From: Ceratopteris richardii
Taxonomy: Eukaryota > Streptophyta > Polypodiopsida > Polypodiales > Pteridaceae
Assembly: GCA_020310875.1 (NCBI GenBank)
Contig: CM035407.1
Location: 221,916,496 to 221,980,495, forward strand
Length of the DNA: 64,000 bases
Direction of reading: 5' to 3'
Shown: in pieces, positions 41,382 to 52,624 of the stretch
Numbering within the stretch: position 1 is the stretch's first letter
Layout: every line of letters begins with the position of its first letter
The notes under the pieces: generated by a model
The model's input: the letters and a program-made list of their open reading frames with translations, nothing else
What the model was told of the DNA's origin: nothing
Database searches by the model: none
Position numbers and translations under genes: made by a program

Positions 41382-42341
41382 TCATAGACACTTGTCCTTA
41401 GTGCCACTCAGATATCTCAAAATCATTTTGACCACTTCCCAATGTTTCTTGCCAGGATTAGACATATATCTGCTCACAACTCCCACTGCAAATGCAATGT
41501 CTGGTCTCGTAGCTACCATAGCATACATGAGACTACCAACAGCAGACTGATAGGGAATTTTGGTCATGAATTCCTTTTCCTCATCTGATTTGGGGCAGTC
41601 ATCCTTTCTCAATTTCACATATGTGGGTAAAGGTGTACTCAATGCCTTTCCACCCTGCATATTGAATCGGTGAAGTACTTTGGATATGTACTCACTTTGA
41701 GACAAGTATATGCATCTTTTACTCCTATCACGAGTAATGTGCATGCCAAGAATATGTTTGGCATCCCCCAAATCCTTCATATCAAATGTCTGACTCAACT
41801 TCTTTTTGAGAAGTGATAAATCATAAGAGGACTTCCCAGTAATCAACATATCATCGACGTAAAGTATCAAGCATATCAAGCTACCATCAGAACATCTCTT
41901 TGTGTAGAGACAATGATCCTCATTGCTCCGAGAATAGCCTTGGGACTTCATAAAAGCATCAAACTTTTGGTACCATTGTCTAGGAGACTGTTTAAGTCCA
42001 TACAAGCTCTTCTTGAGCTTACAAACTAGACTTTCCTTGCCAAGAACTACATAACCCTCTGGTTGTTCCATATAGATCTCATCTGTAAGATCTCCATGCA
42101 ATAAAGCTGTTTTCACATTCATTTGGACTAGCTCTAAGTCCTCCATTGCAACGAATCCAAGCAACATGCGCAAAGTAGTCATCTTGACCACTGGAGAGAA
42201 GATTTCCTCAAAATCAACACCATGTTGTTGCTTAAAACCCTTTGCAACAAGTCGTGCTTTATATTTTGAAGAAGCACTATCTGATGTGAATTTTAGCTTA
42301 TATGTCCCAAGTACCATTCTTGTGAATAGAATCTGACTCAC
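41382..42341 (-). pseudogene. pol: Cop-J reverse transcriptase, catalytic Asp changed
   Basis: 320 codons, open. Copia RT motifs: Y-K-A-R-L-V-A-K-G-F, then V-Q-M-N-V-K-T-A-L-L-H-G, S-L-Y-G-L-K-Q-S-P-R-Q-W, L-Y-V-D-D-M-L-I and P-D-I-A-F-A-V-G. The first catalytic Asp (normally Q-L-D-V-K-T-A-F) is Asn here, so polymerisation should be lost although Y-V-D-D is kept. Confidence 0.92.
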
Positions 42342-42378
42342 TCTTCATGGCACACTCCCACTTGACATGATCCTCTAT

Positions 42379-42771
42379 CTACATAGCCTCTTTGTAGCAA
42401 GAAGGCTCACCGGCATCTGTTAGCATAACAAAATCTAAACTTGGAACATATCTATCAGGTGGATATGAGACACGTGCAGAACGTCTCAATGATTGTTGAA
42501 CAGGAACATGTGAAGACTGATCTGAATGGACATTCTCTTGAACATCCCTATGTGCAGCATTTTTATGCATGCTAACCGGAGGACTAGTATCTTCAAACAC
42601 CACTCTTCTCACTTCAACCTCCTTAATGGGCTGTTTATGCATCTTAGACTCATTAAAAATGACATCACTACTTCTGATCACTGACCGTGTTTCAGGATCC
42701 CATAAGCGATATCCAAATTGTCCTTCTCGACCATATCCAAGAAAAATGCATTTCTTTGACTTATGGTCCAA
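42379..42771 (-). pseudogene. Cop-J linker between integrase and RT
   Basis: In frame with integrase after a TGA at 42823. K-C-I-F-L-G-Y and P-E-T-R-S-V-I-R-S-S-D-V-I-F match the usual end of copia integrase, then a Ser-rich linker. Ends at a TAG after K-E-A-M. Confidence 0.8.
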
Positions 42772-42822
42772 CTTTTGTCTAAGATTCTTGGGTATATGAA
42801 CATATGCTTCACACCCAAAAAC

Positions 42823-43365
42823 TCAACGATGATCATAATATGATGGTTTCCCTGTCCATAACTCTTGTGCCACTTTCAGACCTTTGGCAGTACTAGGTGA
42901 AAGGTTAATCACATGAATTGCAGTCAATACTGCTTCTGCCCAAAAACCTTGTGAGAGGTTTTCATGATGCAACATAGAGACTACTCTATCTTGAATAGTT
43001 CTATTCATCCTCTCAACTACACCATTATGTACTGGGGTATAAGGAGCTGTAAACTCCCTACGAATCCCTCTAGACTGACAGAAAAGGCTGAATTCATGTG
43101 AGGTATACTCACCCCCATTATCTGAACGTAAAGCCTTAAGCTTAGTTCCTTTTTCAGTCTCAATTGAAGCAAGCCATTTTTTGAAAGTAGGGAATACATC
43201 ATCCTTTGATTTGATAGGATATACCCAGACTTTTCTAGTAGCATCATCTATGAAAGTGACAAAGTAAAGAGAACCACCTAAGGACCTAGTGGGCATAGGA
43301 CCACACACATCTGTATGACCGAGATCTAAAGGCTGAATTGAAGAGTCAATGTGCGTTCTATGCAC
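42823..43365 (-). pseudogene. pol: Cop-J integrase core
   Basis: Catalytic residues: Asp in G-H-T-D-V-C-G-P-M, Asp in R-S-D-N-G-G-E-Y, Glu in V-H-N-G-V-V-E-R-M-N. All three are kept. A TGA follows Y-Y-D-H-R where the frame continues as V-F-G-C-E-A. The upstream frame carries the zinc-binding GAG-pre-integrase. Confidence 0.93.
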
Positions 43366-43890
43366 ATTTTTGGTTTGCTTTCCATATTGGCAATGCTCAC
43401 AAAATCAAAAATCAGAGAAAGATAACACAGGTAAGTAGCCAGAACGAGAAATATTTTCCATTCCACTACGAGATATATGGCCCAAACGACCATGCCAAAT
43501 ACAAGCCATAGGCTGTTCAGTAACAGCTAACAAGTGTTCTTTCTATGATACAAATAAAGGATAAAGTGAGCCAACTTTGCTTCCTTTTGCAATAACCATA
43601 TTGCCCTTTGATATACGAAAGGGCTGAGCATAGAAGACCACCTTGTAACCAAGGTCATCAAGTTGAGCAACTAACATCAAACTATGTGATAACTGAGGTA
43701 CATAGCATACATTATGCATAGTAAATTTTGAACCATCAATGAACTACACAACCACATCTCCAATCCCCACAACATCACACTGGAAAGAGTCACCAAGTCT
43801 CATGGTACCAAGAGACTTTGCTGCATAATTAGAGAACTGGGTAAGTCTTCCACCTGCATCACCGAAGAGACCCCGACATCTGGGTGTCTC
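43366..43890 (-). pseudogene. Cop-J protease C-terminus and GAG-pre-integrase
   Basis: Minus-strand coding with stops: M-R-L-G-D-S-F-Q-C-D-V-V-G-I-G, later W-H-G-R-L-G-H-I-S and C-E-H-C-Q-Y-G-K. The first block is the end of a copia protease, the second the H-H-C-C zinc module. The catalytic D-S-G-A part and all of gag are absent upstream of about 43890. Confidence 0.8.
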
Positions 43891-43899
43891 CCAGTTAAG

Positions 43900-44710
43900 A
43901 AAACCTCACCACGACCCTCTTTATCAAACGTAAAAGGCTTTATGCAAAGAACATAACCACTATATCAATGACCACATGGACGTACAAAAGCGGTATCCAC
44001 AGAAGCGAATATGGTGTGTATGTGCTCAATATATGTAGTAAAATGACACTAAAAGGCTGAATACACAGCCCAAAAACTAGCCAATAACACCTGCAAGTGT
44101 CTATCAACTCTGATGTTTTAGGCTTTAAAAACCTGCATAAATTTGCAGCGACTGCTCCCACCAAAACTGAAAACCCCTCGAGAAACCTGTAGTTTTACGA
44201 GTGTGGCTGAAAATACAGCCCCAATTGATATTTATTGTCTGAGAAGTACAAGGAACAATCTTCTTGATGTTCTTGGACCTGTGCAAAGAGAACGATGTGC
44301 AAAAGTACTCCGAAATGGCTCCAAAAACACCCCAAAATTGCTTCAGAAATAGGCTTTGAAAGCAAAAATGAAGCTTTGAGGGACCAAAACTTGTTCAAGG
44401 TAATGTCAACCTTAGCCTTTCCCCTTCTTCAAACACCACAAGAGTGTAGCTTAGTGGCAAGAGATTACCACGGTTAAGCGAGCTCTGGGGGGAACAGTAC
44501 TGGGATGGGTGACCTCCCAGGAAGTATCGAGAACCTCTATATTCCTTGATCGTTGAGGTCCTCCCTCACGTGCAGCCAACGGCGCCAACGGTGACTTCGG
44601 TGACTCGGATGACAAGGTATGCCAAGGTCTATGCCTTGGTCGCCGCCTTGGAGAAAGCCTTGGGGTGCTCGCTTCGCTCGCACAAAAAGAACAAAGCTTT
44701 TGCCTCAAAC
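43900..44710 (-). other. Cop-J leader, non-coding
   Basis: Sequence between the PBS and the protease remnant with no gag coding. Contains a 5S-derived segment on the + strand (44436-44535), and CGCTTCGCTCGC, a possible small hairpin, near 44670. Confidence 0.6.
44472..44535 (+). repeat. 5S rRNA-derived segment with intact-looking box C
   Basis: GGTTAAGCGAGCTCTGG, CAGTACTGGGATGGGTGACC and TCCCAGGAAGT align with the 3' half of plant 5S rRNA (from the TTAAGCG-GCT box A through box C GGATGGGTGACC). The 5' half of 5S is absent; a tRNA-like GTGTAGCTTAGTGGCAAGAG (44443-44462) precedes it instead. It is antisense to Cop-J. A functional 5S gene is not supported; a 5S-derived SINE or Cassandra-like relic is likely. 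Alignment was made to 5S from memory. Confidence 0.75.
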
Positions 44711-44724
44711 TGCTCTGATACCAG
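44711..44724 (-). promoter_or_regulatory. Cop-J primer-binding site (initiator tRNA-Met)
   Basis: Minus strand CTGGTATCAGAGCA starts directly after the 5' LTR end. Confidence 0.93.
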
Positions 44725-45021
44725 TGAAGTATTTCGATGGCGATGCACCACAGTGCGCCCTCCTTCTCGAGAGCTCCACGACGATATGCTCGGAGTAGAA
44801 AATTGAGCTCGTGAGGCCACACAGAGTACTCTGCACAGAGGCTGTAGAATACGCAGAAAACACAGTGCACAAGAAGCACGAAGCCAGACTTCTTAGGTCT
44901 TACAAATGCAGTCGAACTTACCGTTTGTGACTGACCAAGCCACTATATGTTTTATTAAAGAACATATACAAAGAAGTTTCCGGTGGCCATTTGGCCTTTC
45001 ACATGGACACTAACGATAACA
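44725..45021 (-). repeat. Cop-J 5' LTR
   Basis: 297 bp, same ends and length as the 3' LTR. Part of it resembles the Cop-F LTR around 62740-62900. Confidence 0.95.
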
Positions 45022-48000
45022 CGGCCTAGTTAAGTTACACCATGACCGAGTGGAAGTCAAAGATATACATGGTTTCTCATGGTCAGACCTCCATTTGGGC
45101 AAAGATTGAAGGAAAGCTAGACCAAATAGGAGTTATACCTTGAAGGGCATCATTGAGAAGCACGGTCTCCCATCCCCTTCTCAATATATGGGTATAGTCT
45201 TATTTGATCACTACCCAATTATTCTCACCTTCAAAACTCATCTTAGACACAAGAAGGCCCCATTGTTTCATGGAGATCCCTTGATACTCTCCCTTGCTAT
45301 TCAACAGGTGATCTCCCCGACTTGAAGCAAGTCCTTTAGGTGTTATACCTCTGTGGCTAAGTGTTGGAAGATGGCTATCAAGTAGTCCTAAGTTCTCCTT
45401 GTCAAGGCCTAAAAAGATATTCTTTACATTCAGCTGGTGAGAAGGGGAAACCTTTACTGTGGGCTCTCACATCTAGAGATGGGAGTCAATAATGATAATT
45501 CCCAGCTCCAAGGAGGACTTTAGAAAATTAGAAGCACACCAAGATACAAAGAGGAAATTCAAAGAAGGAACATGTAGATTTATTTCAAAGATTGGTGGGT
45601 AGGGATAGTAGACAAATCGACTAAAGAGATATGTAAGCTCTTGAAGAAGAAGCAACTCAAGGAAGAGGTCTCTCACATGGTTGATAACAACAGAGTGGAA
45701 TGCACTTCTTCTAGAGAGAATTAAGAATTAATAACCAACCATTTTACTCAACTCCTAGGGATGTTTTCACCACTCATCCATTTGAGGAGGGATATCATGA
45801 TTGACATCTTGAGAATCAAATAAAGAGAATTCCTCAAAACATAGTACATCTTCTTGACTCCCCTATCACTGACTCAAAGATTTTAGAAGTTATTGATACC
45901 TAGTGGTAAAAGCTAAGGGCTAGACACTCACCAATGAATTCTTCAAGACTTTCAAGAGGGACTTACTGAAATTGCTACTTTTAGTGTGGGAGGAGGCCTT
46001 ATGCTTCAGAACTCTTCCTAACTTCAAAATGAAGGGGTGCTGAAGCTAATTTACAAAAAAAGAAAGAAAAAATAGGATTGAAGTGGCATCCCATCACTAT
46101 GCTACAAACTCGCTATAAGATCTTAGCTAAGGTTCTAGAGATTCACATTGCCTTCCATCTGCACTCATAGATTAGTGATCACCAAAAGGGACTCATTACG
46201 AGGAGATCCATCTTGGAGGCTATTATTGATGGGTGCACATACCTAGTTTTTGCTAAGGAATCTTCCCAAGATGTCCTCTTCATCAAGATTTATTTTAACA
46301 AAGCATACAATTGTGTGGAGTGGGACTTCATGTTGTAATCCCTAAAGACCTTGGGTGTGGACCTGAATTCATCAACATGATCACTATGCTTAAGGGGAAC
46401 CCCTTGAATTGAATTAATGTCAATGGTTAAATCTCCCAAGGAATCAGGCTAAATCACTCTATCAGATAGGGTTATCCGCTGGCTCCTCTTCTTTTTGCCA
46501 TCGCAACTGATGTCCTTTGCTACTTAGTTAACCATCAGGACCTTCAAGGATAGATCCAGGGTCTTTGGCTCCCTCATAATCACAAACAAGTGCTAATAAG
46601 ACTCTTTGCCCATGAAATGAATGCTTTTGTGCATAGTGATCCTAATAGTATCAATAGATTCTAGCAATCTCTAAATGCTTTTTGTGCTGCATCTAGATCT
46701 AAATTAATAAATCACTCCAAAACTACTTTCAAAGCCATTTTTGGACCATCATCGCAGATAATGACTTACCACGGATGTAAAGAAATACATTATGGATAGA
46801 TTTTTTGGATCTTGGTATCCTAATAGGTTTTAAAGTTTTAATGGGCCAATGTTCGAATTGGGTTCTAACCAAACTAGATAGTAAAATGGCCTACTGGAAG
46901 GGCATGCACCTAAACCTGACACGACATGCTATGGTGATTAAAACCTTGCCCATTTCATTTTTTATCTATTTTCTTGCATGTTGGAGATCCAAAGAGACAG
47001 ATTAGCAAAGCTTGAAATTACTTATAGAATTTTCTCTCAACTAGAATTCTCAATAGGAGGGGCATGCCCAAAATGAAGTGGGACTAGTGTCTAATTAGAA
47101 AGAGTCAGGTGGATTGGGCATTCACGATATGGGAGATATGGCAAATAAATTGGTAGCCAAGTGGGTGATCAAAACGTGGTGCAATGGGGAAGCTTCTTGG
47201 ACAAAACTAATTCTTAGAGAGAAACCATCTCTTACGCTCAAGGGAATCCCTAGGTGGAAGGATCTCGATCTGCTTACCTTGATGTTTTTTTAGTTTTCGA
47301 TGACTCCTAAAGGGTCTGACCTTGTTTGTTCCATATGGAAGAGTTGCAACAAGATGAAATGGTATATCAAGGTTAATGAAGATTGAAAATGGGTGGTCAT
47401 GACTCAAAGATATGTCTCCTTCTTGGGAATGACCCACTCAGAGTGAAGGGTTAAGATTGACCAACAATAATAAATTGGATAAATCTCTAAGGATCCATAA
47501 GAACCTTGAGTTGCATATCTTTCTTAATAGGAGATGGTGTCAGAATTGGTCTAGCATATGATGGCAGCTTATGTGCAGGGACCTCTGGCATCCTCTCATT
47601 GAGAATTGTTCTTTTATGGAAAATCTGCCATCATGGAATCTAGACCAATACCAAAACTAATAAAATATGTGGGGCCCCTCACTAGCGCAAGTGTTTCATT
47701 TGGGTTAGAGAGGACCTTGGCCACCTTTTCTTTTAATGCCCTAGAAGCTACCCGATCTAGAAATCTCTCACTAGGATTTTGAGCTTACAAAGGAAAATCA
47801 ATTGGAAACAAGCATTACTTGGAGAAACAATTGGTTGCTCTTCTGCATTGTGGAACACCATCAAAGGGGAAGCACTTTAGAAGATATGGAAACAAAGATG
47901 TGCGATCAATTTTGGTGCCCATCCAAAGAGTGACTGATTGAAAAATCCCTCTACCTGTTGGGTAGAAAATATTGATGGTAAAAAATCTCCACCTTTTAGA

Positions 48001-48150
48001 CACCATAGGAAGTTTGTCTTGAGAAAAACAAGATTAAAAGCAAGTGGGTCACTCATGAGGGTGATGAATAAAGAATTAGACTTTTGAGTAACTCTCCTTG
48101 AAACATTTTTCACCTATCAAATCTTAGGTATTCTACTAGTTATGGATCCA
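45022..48150 (+). mobile_element. LINE-H middle and 3' part, copy 1
   Basis: Continues LINE-H after Cop-J. The endonuclease end is at 45040-45140 (G-F-S-W-S and I-E-G-K-L-D-Q-I-G). Decayed RT runs through 46080-46700 (F-N-K-A-Y-N-C-V-E-W-D-F is near 46297). The thumb segment at 46805-47005 and C-terminal parts to 48110 align with the intact LINE ORF at 11480-13294. The region 46640-46700 has stops where the intact copy has F-A-D-D. Ends with CACCTATCAAATCTTAGGTATTCTAC near 48115-48140. Confidence 0.85.
46805..47005 (+). pseudogene. LINE-H RT thumb fragment
   Basis: Aligns with the LINE in Gyp-B: A-Y-W-K-G-M-H-L-N-L-T-R-H-A-M-V-I-K corresponds to N-Y-W-R-V-M-Q-I-N-L-A-G-R-A-M-V-I-N, and F-L-A-C-W-R to F-L-S-C-W-R. 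Longest open piece in this LINE copy. Confidence 0.75.
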
Positions 48151-48154
48151 AAGA

Positions 48155-49235
48155 CAGAGAATTATTTCATTTTTTATCTATTCGCGTGCATGTTGGAGAT
48201 CGAAAGACAAAGAACTAGCAAAGCTTGAAAGTACTTTTAGAAATTTTCTATGGACTAGAGATCCCAATAGGAGGGGCATGCCCAAAATCAAGTGGGACTT
48301 GTGCGTTTATTAGAAAGAGCCAAGTGGATTGGGCATTCTGGATGTGGGAGATATGCCACATAAATTGGCGGCCAAGTGACTGATCAAAGCATGGTGCAAT
48401 GGGGAAGCTTCTTGGGCGGAACTAATTCTTAGAGGCAAATCATCTCTTATGCTTAAGGGAATCCCTAGGTGGAAGGATCTTGATCTGCTTACCTTAATGT
48501 TTTCTCAGCATCTGATGACTCCTAAGGACTTCAACCTTGTTTGTTCCATATGGAAGAGTTGCAACAAAATGAAACCATATATCAAGGTTAAGGAAGAATG
48601 GAAATGGGTGGCCGAGATCAAGCAAAATGATTCTATTTGGTTTCCTATTAAGGGAATCAAAAGTTGAATTCTGTAACATACAAAGAGCAAAGAAGTTATG
48701 GGACAAAGGTTTTAGCAAGTGGAATTATCTCTAGAACCAAGAGAGACGTCAATGGATTAGATTTGAAGACACAGGCCCAGTAAGGAGGGTTGAATATGAT
48801 GACTAGTGCTTTCTCAGAAACAAAACCAACTCTTGGGACAACTCAAAGACTCATCTCCTTCTAGAGAATGACCTACCTTAGAGTGAAGGGTTAAGATGCA
48901 CCAACGATAATAAATTTGATAAATCTTTAAGGATCCATAAGTGCCTTGACTGACATATGGGTCACTCATGAGAGCGATCAAAAAAGAATTAAACTTCTCA
49001 ATAACTCTCTTTAAAACATTTGTCACCTATCAAATCTTAGGTATCCTACCGATTATGGATCATCATAAATATTGGGTCGTCCTAGCCTTGCTTTGTGGGA
49101 TATAGGGGATCCCAAAGGCACTAAGCCCATTTAGTGTATATTCTTTCTTTTATTAAATCAAGCCTAGTGCATATTTGTTCTTTTATTAGTTCAATCATGG
49201 GAGAATAGGCATCTGTTGAACGAACTTTTGAAGAA
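48155..49235 (+). mobile_element. LINE-H 3' part, tandem copy 2
   Basis: Repeats the sequence of 46955-48140 head to tail. Copy 2 has a segment (about 48615-48840) that copy 1 lacks, and lacks the zf-RVT segment (47520-48040 in copy 1). It ends with the 3' UTR (TTTGTGGGATATAGGGGATCCC, 49090 region), which resembles the 3' UTR of the LINE at 11345-11479. The two copies look like a tandem duplication with later separate deletions. Confidence 0.82.
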
Positions 49236-50627
49236 AATACTCCAATGTCAAGCACAGCCGCATATCGAACTTGAGTCATATGACTATAACACACACACAC
49301 ACAATACATCATTCAAAAAAGTTTGCAAATGCTTTGTTCAATTATAGAGCAGTTCAATCAACACTTGGAATAGCAGTCAACACAAGGGCTTTATATTTTT
49401 GCATTAACGATAGCTACGCTGAATGCTTTTGCATTAAGTACAGCTTGATTTTTTATTGCTTTACAAGCCATCGAATATTCATCACTTTGAAGATGCAAAT
49501 TACCTCTCGGTGGAGTTCGTGAAATAGAGATACACTCTTGTTGTATGCAACTACCTATAGAGATATGTGTACGTAGAGCCAAAATTATTGATGTATTTTC
49601 CCTTTACACATCCTTTGGACATGTGCAGGGTCTTCATGATTTAGATGACGTTTATAAAGCAATATATGTTTATCATACTTCATGGATGAAGCACTAAATA
49701 TTGCATCTTAGATGAAGATGGAAAAGAACCTATATCCACTCGAGCAGCATTTATTTGTGTTGAAGAAGCCAAATGCTTTGTGGGGATACTCACGTTCCAT
49801 GGATACTTAGCTTGCATTCACTTGTAGTTGATTCAAGCATATCTAGAGAGTAGACCTCAAGATGATTTTTTTGGTTTGTAGAATAGCCATCAATACACCT
49901 TAGATGGTTGAGTCTTTTCATTTCTTAGGTGTGATGATAGTTCAATCCCGCAGGTTGTGCTTGCTGACATGTCCTCATGCTTGTGATATGATGAAATGGG
50001 GGGAGGATCCAGCCTATCTCATCATAGATCCACAAGGAACTAAAACATTAGGAATATCTGAGTGAGGTTAGTTCCTTTTGATGAAGTGCTTGATTCTTTT
50101 ATTCAAAAGTTAGAGGGATCTTTTGAGAGATAGGATAGAATCAGAGCATTATTGCTTTCAATGGGAATTCTCTTTCAAGAAAGGATCCTGATTCCAATGA
50201 GGACCAATTATATACAAGTCTAGAAATAGGGATAATGTCTAACTAGTGGTATCTTGTAGATGTGTAACCCCATTATTTGACATTCCTAGCATTAGTTATT
50301 TTATGGTTTCTACAACTCTCCAAGCTTGTTAAAAGGAAGAAAAAAACTAATTTTGTGTACCCAAAGGAACTAAGGTGTCATAAGGTGGAATATTTCTTCC
50401 ACATCAAGAGGTTCGATGATTGAAAAATGCTTGAAGAGTCTGCTCGTCAAGAATTCTTGAAGATCTTTTGTCTCATCTCACCATCTACTTGGATAAAAGG
50501 TTATTGATCGTTCTCTAGACATTGAGGATGACCAAGTTAGGATTATATATGTATAATCATACTGTTTGATTGATTGTTTCGACCGAAGTCATTGATAGTG
50601 TGCCTATCTTGAGAAGGAACTTCTCAA
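49236..50627. other. Non-coding stretch with dispersed repeat copy
   Basis: No gene. An (AC)n tract of about 13 bp lies near 49290. The copy of the 769-1015 repeat is at about 50050-50275, without the AT expansion. Confidence 0.55.
50050..50275 (+). repeat. Dispersed repeat, sister of 769-1015
   Basis: Shares GGATCCTGATTCCAATGAGG, CAAGTCTAGAAATAGGG and AATGTCTAACTAG with the first copy. An extra stretch near 50120-50170 (TTTTGAGAGATAGGATAGAATCAG) is partly present there too. Confidence 0.75.
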
Positions 50628-50932
50628 GAAGATAGACCAGTGAAAGACCCAGCCTATACACCGATGATATTTCCAGATGAGGAATTTGAGCCTCATGGCT
50701 GGGCAGAAATATTAGCTAACATGGACATTGCAGCCAATGAGGAACAATGGACACCTCATTTTGATGAGGAGGGTTATGATATCTCTCTGTTCATGTGTCA
50801 GCCCTTGCTAGAAGAGTATGATCCTAGTGAAGTCATAGCAGAAGAAGAGAATGAAGATGATCTAGAATCCATTGTGATGGATACTTACTTCGACTCAGAG
50901 GAGCACTACCTCTATTAAGGGAATATAGGGAC

Positions 50933-52624
50933 GTGTTTGTGTGGCACTATAGAGACTTGAAGGGAGTAGATCCAAAAATTTTCTCTCATACTATTCCCAT
51001 GACTGCAGATGCCAAGCCCACCAAACAAAAGCCCTACACATATAATGACACTTATGAAGCTAAAATCAAAGAAGAAATTGATAGGCTGATTGAGGCTAGA
51101 TTTATCTATGAGATTGAGCATATTGAATGGGTGTCCCCCATTGTAGTGGTGCCCAAGAAGAATGGAAAATTGCGAGTGTGTATTAACCTCAAAAATGTTA
51201 ATGCCGCTACAATCAGAGATAGTTATCCGCTTGCAATCACTAAACATTTATTGGAGCGTGTTGCAGGCAAGGAAGTTTATAGCTTTCTTGATGGATTTTT
51301 AGGTTACAACCAAGTAGCCATTGCCCCAGAAGATCAACACAAAACAGCTTTTGCCACAGAATGGGGAATCTTTGCATTTTGTGTGATGCCATTTGGTCTC
51401 ACCAATGCACCTGCAACATTCCAAAGGCTCATGTGTCATGTCTTCAAGGAGTTCTTGCAAAAGAGCTTAGAAGTATATGTGGATGATTTATGTGCTAATT
51501 CCCAAGAATGAAGATACCACATCCCCGAGCTCAGACAGATCTTCAACAAGTGTAGAGAATATCGAGTGTGTCTAAACCCAGATAAGTGTGTGTTCATGGT
51601 ACGACACGGTAAGATCTTAGGTCATATTGTTTCTAAAAATGGAATATCTACAGATGAGGATAAAGTAAAAGCCATAGCAGAGTTACCAAGACCAAGGAAT
51701 GTTAAAGAGGCACAAGCCTTTATGGGCCATTGTGGATATTACCACAGATTTATCCATATGTATGCCATCATAGCTAAACCTCTTTATGGGTTGTTGACAA
51801 ATTTTGAGTGGAACGATGAATGCGAGAATTCCTTCAGTGAGCTGAAGAGACGTTTGTGCTCAGCACCAATACTGGCCACTGCCGATTGGAATAAACCATT
51901 CCATGTCCATGTGGATGCATCCAATCATGCTATAGGATGTGTGCTAGCACAACCCACACGTGAAGGAAACCTAGATTTTCCGATAGCATATGCTAGTAGG
52001 CAATTGAATGCTGTTGAATGAAACTATACGACAACCGAGAGAGAAGGCTTAGGCATGGTATATGCTGTGAAGAAGTTTAGACACTACCTATTGGCCAACA
52101 AGTTCAAGTTTTTCATTGATCATCAAGCTTTATTATATTTGGTCAATAAACCTTGCAATACAAGACGCTTAGTAAGATGGTTCCTTTTACTAATGGAATA
52201 TGATTTTGAAGTTGTTGTCAAGAAGGGTAGGACCCACCTTAGGGCGGACCATCTTTCTCGCATCACTTCAGGAGAGCCACCGCAAGGAGTGTGTGATGAA
52301 TTACATGACGCTTATTTGTTCAATTTAGAAGTTGTTCCTAAATGGGCAAATAAGTTAGTACCTGTCTTAACCTTGGGACCCACAAATAAGAATGTAAAAA
52401 CAAGCAAAGATGAAATTGTAAAATCACAAAAATATCAAATATTGGCAGGAAGTATGTACAAGCAAGATACAGAGGGTGTACTAGCTTGTTGTGTCGAGGA
52501 TGATGAACATACTAGTTGGTTGCAACAAGCCCATGAGGGACTGCTAGGAAGTCACGACTCTAAACAACGAACATTGCAGAATCTGAAATGTTTAGGAGTG
52601 TATTGGCCTAGTATGGACAAATAA
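50933..52624 (+). pseudogene. pol: Gyp-C RT and RNase H
   Basis: One frame with stops at 51509 and 52019 (TGA where CGA-type codons are expected). RT: F-L-D-G-F-L-G-Y-N-Q, M-P-F-G-L-T-N-A-P, Y-V-D-D. RNase H: H-V-D-A-S-N, T-T-E-R-E, F-I-D-H-Q-A-L and R-A-D-H-L-S-R. The palm motif keeps both Asp sites, so the sequence is recent in decay terms. Ends in the first H2C2 module (TAA at about 52621). Confidence 0.92.

Larger units (their letters stand above)
40455..45021 (-). mobile_element. Cop-J: Ty1/copia element with both LTRs, inside LINE-H
   Basis: 4567 bp with 297-bp LTRs at 40455-40751 (3') and 44725-45021 (5') on the minus strand. Order on the minus strand: 5' LTR, PBS, leader with a 5S-like segment, protease C-terminus, GAG-pre-integrase, integrase, RT, RNase H, PPT, 3' LTR. 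Gag and the protease active site are missing. LINE endonuclease sequence lies on both sides. No matching 5-bp target duplication was found (TGACA before, CGGCC after), so the junctions may have changed after insertion. Confidence 0.93.

Noticed and set aside
44472-44535. Functional 5S rRNA gene
   Set aside because: Only the 3' half is present and it lies inside a copia element.
40450-45026. Target-site duplication of Cop-J
   Set aside because: The flanking 5-mers TGACA and CGGCC do not match.
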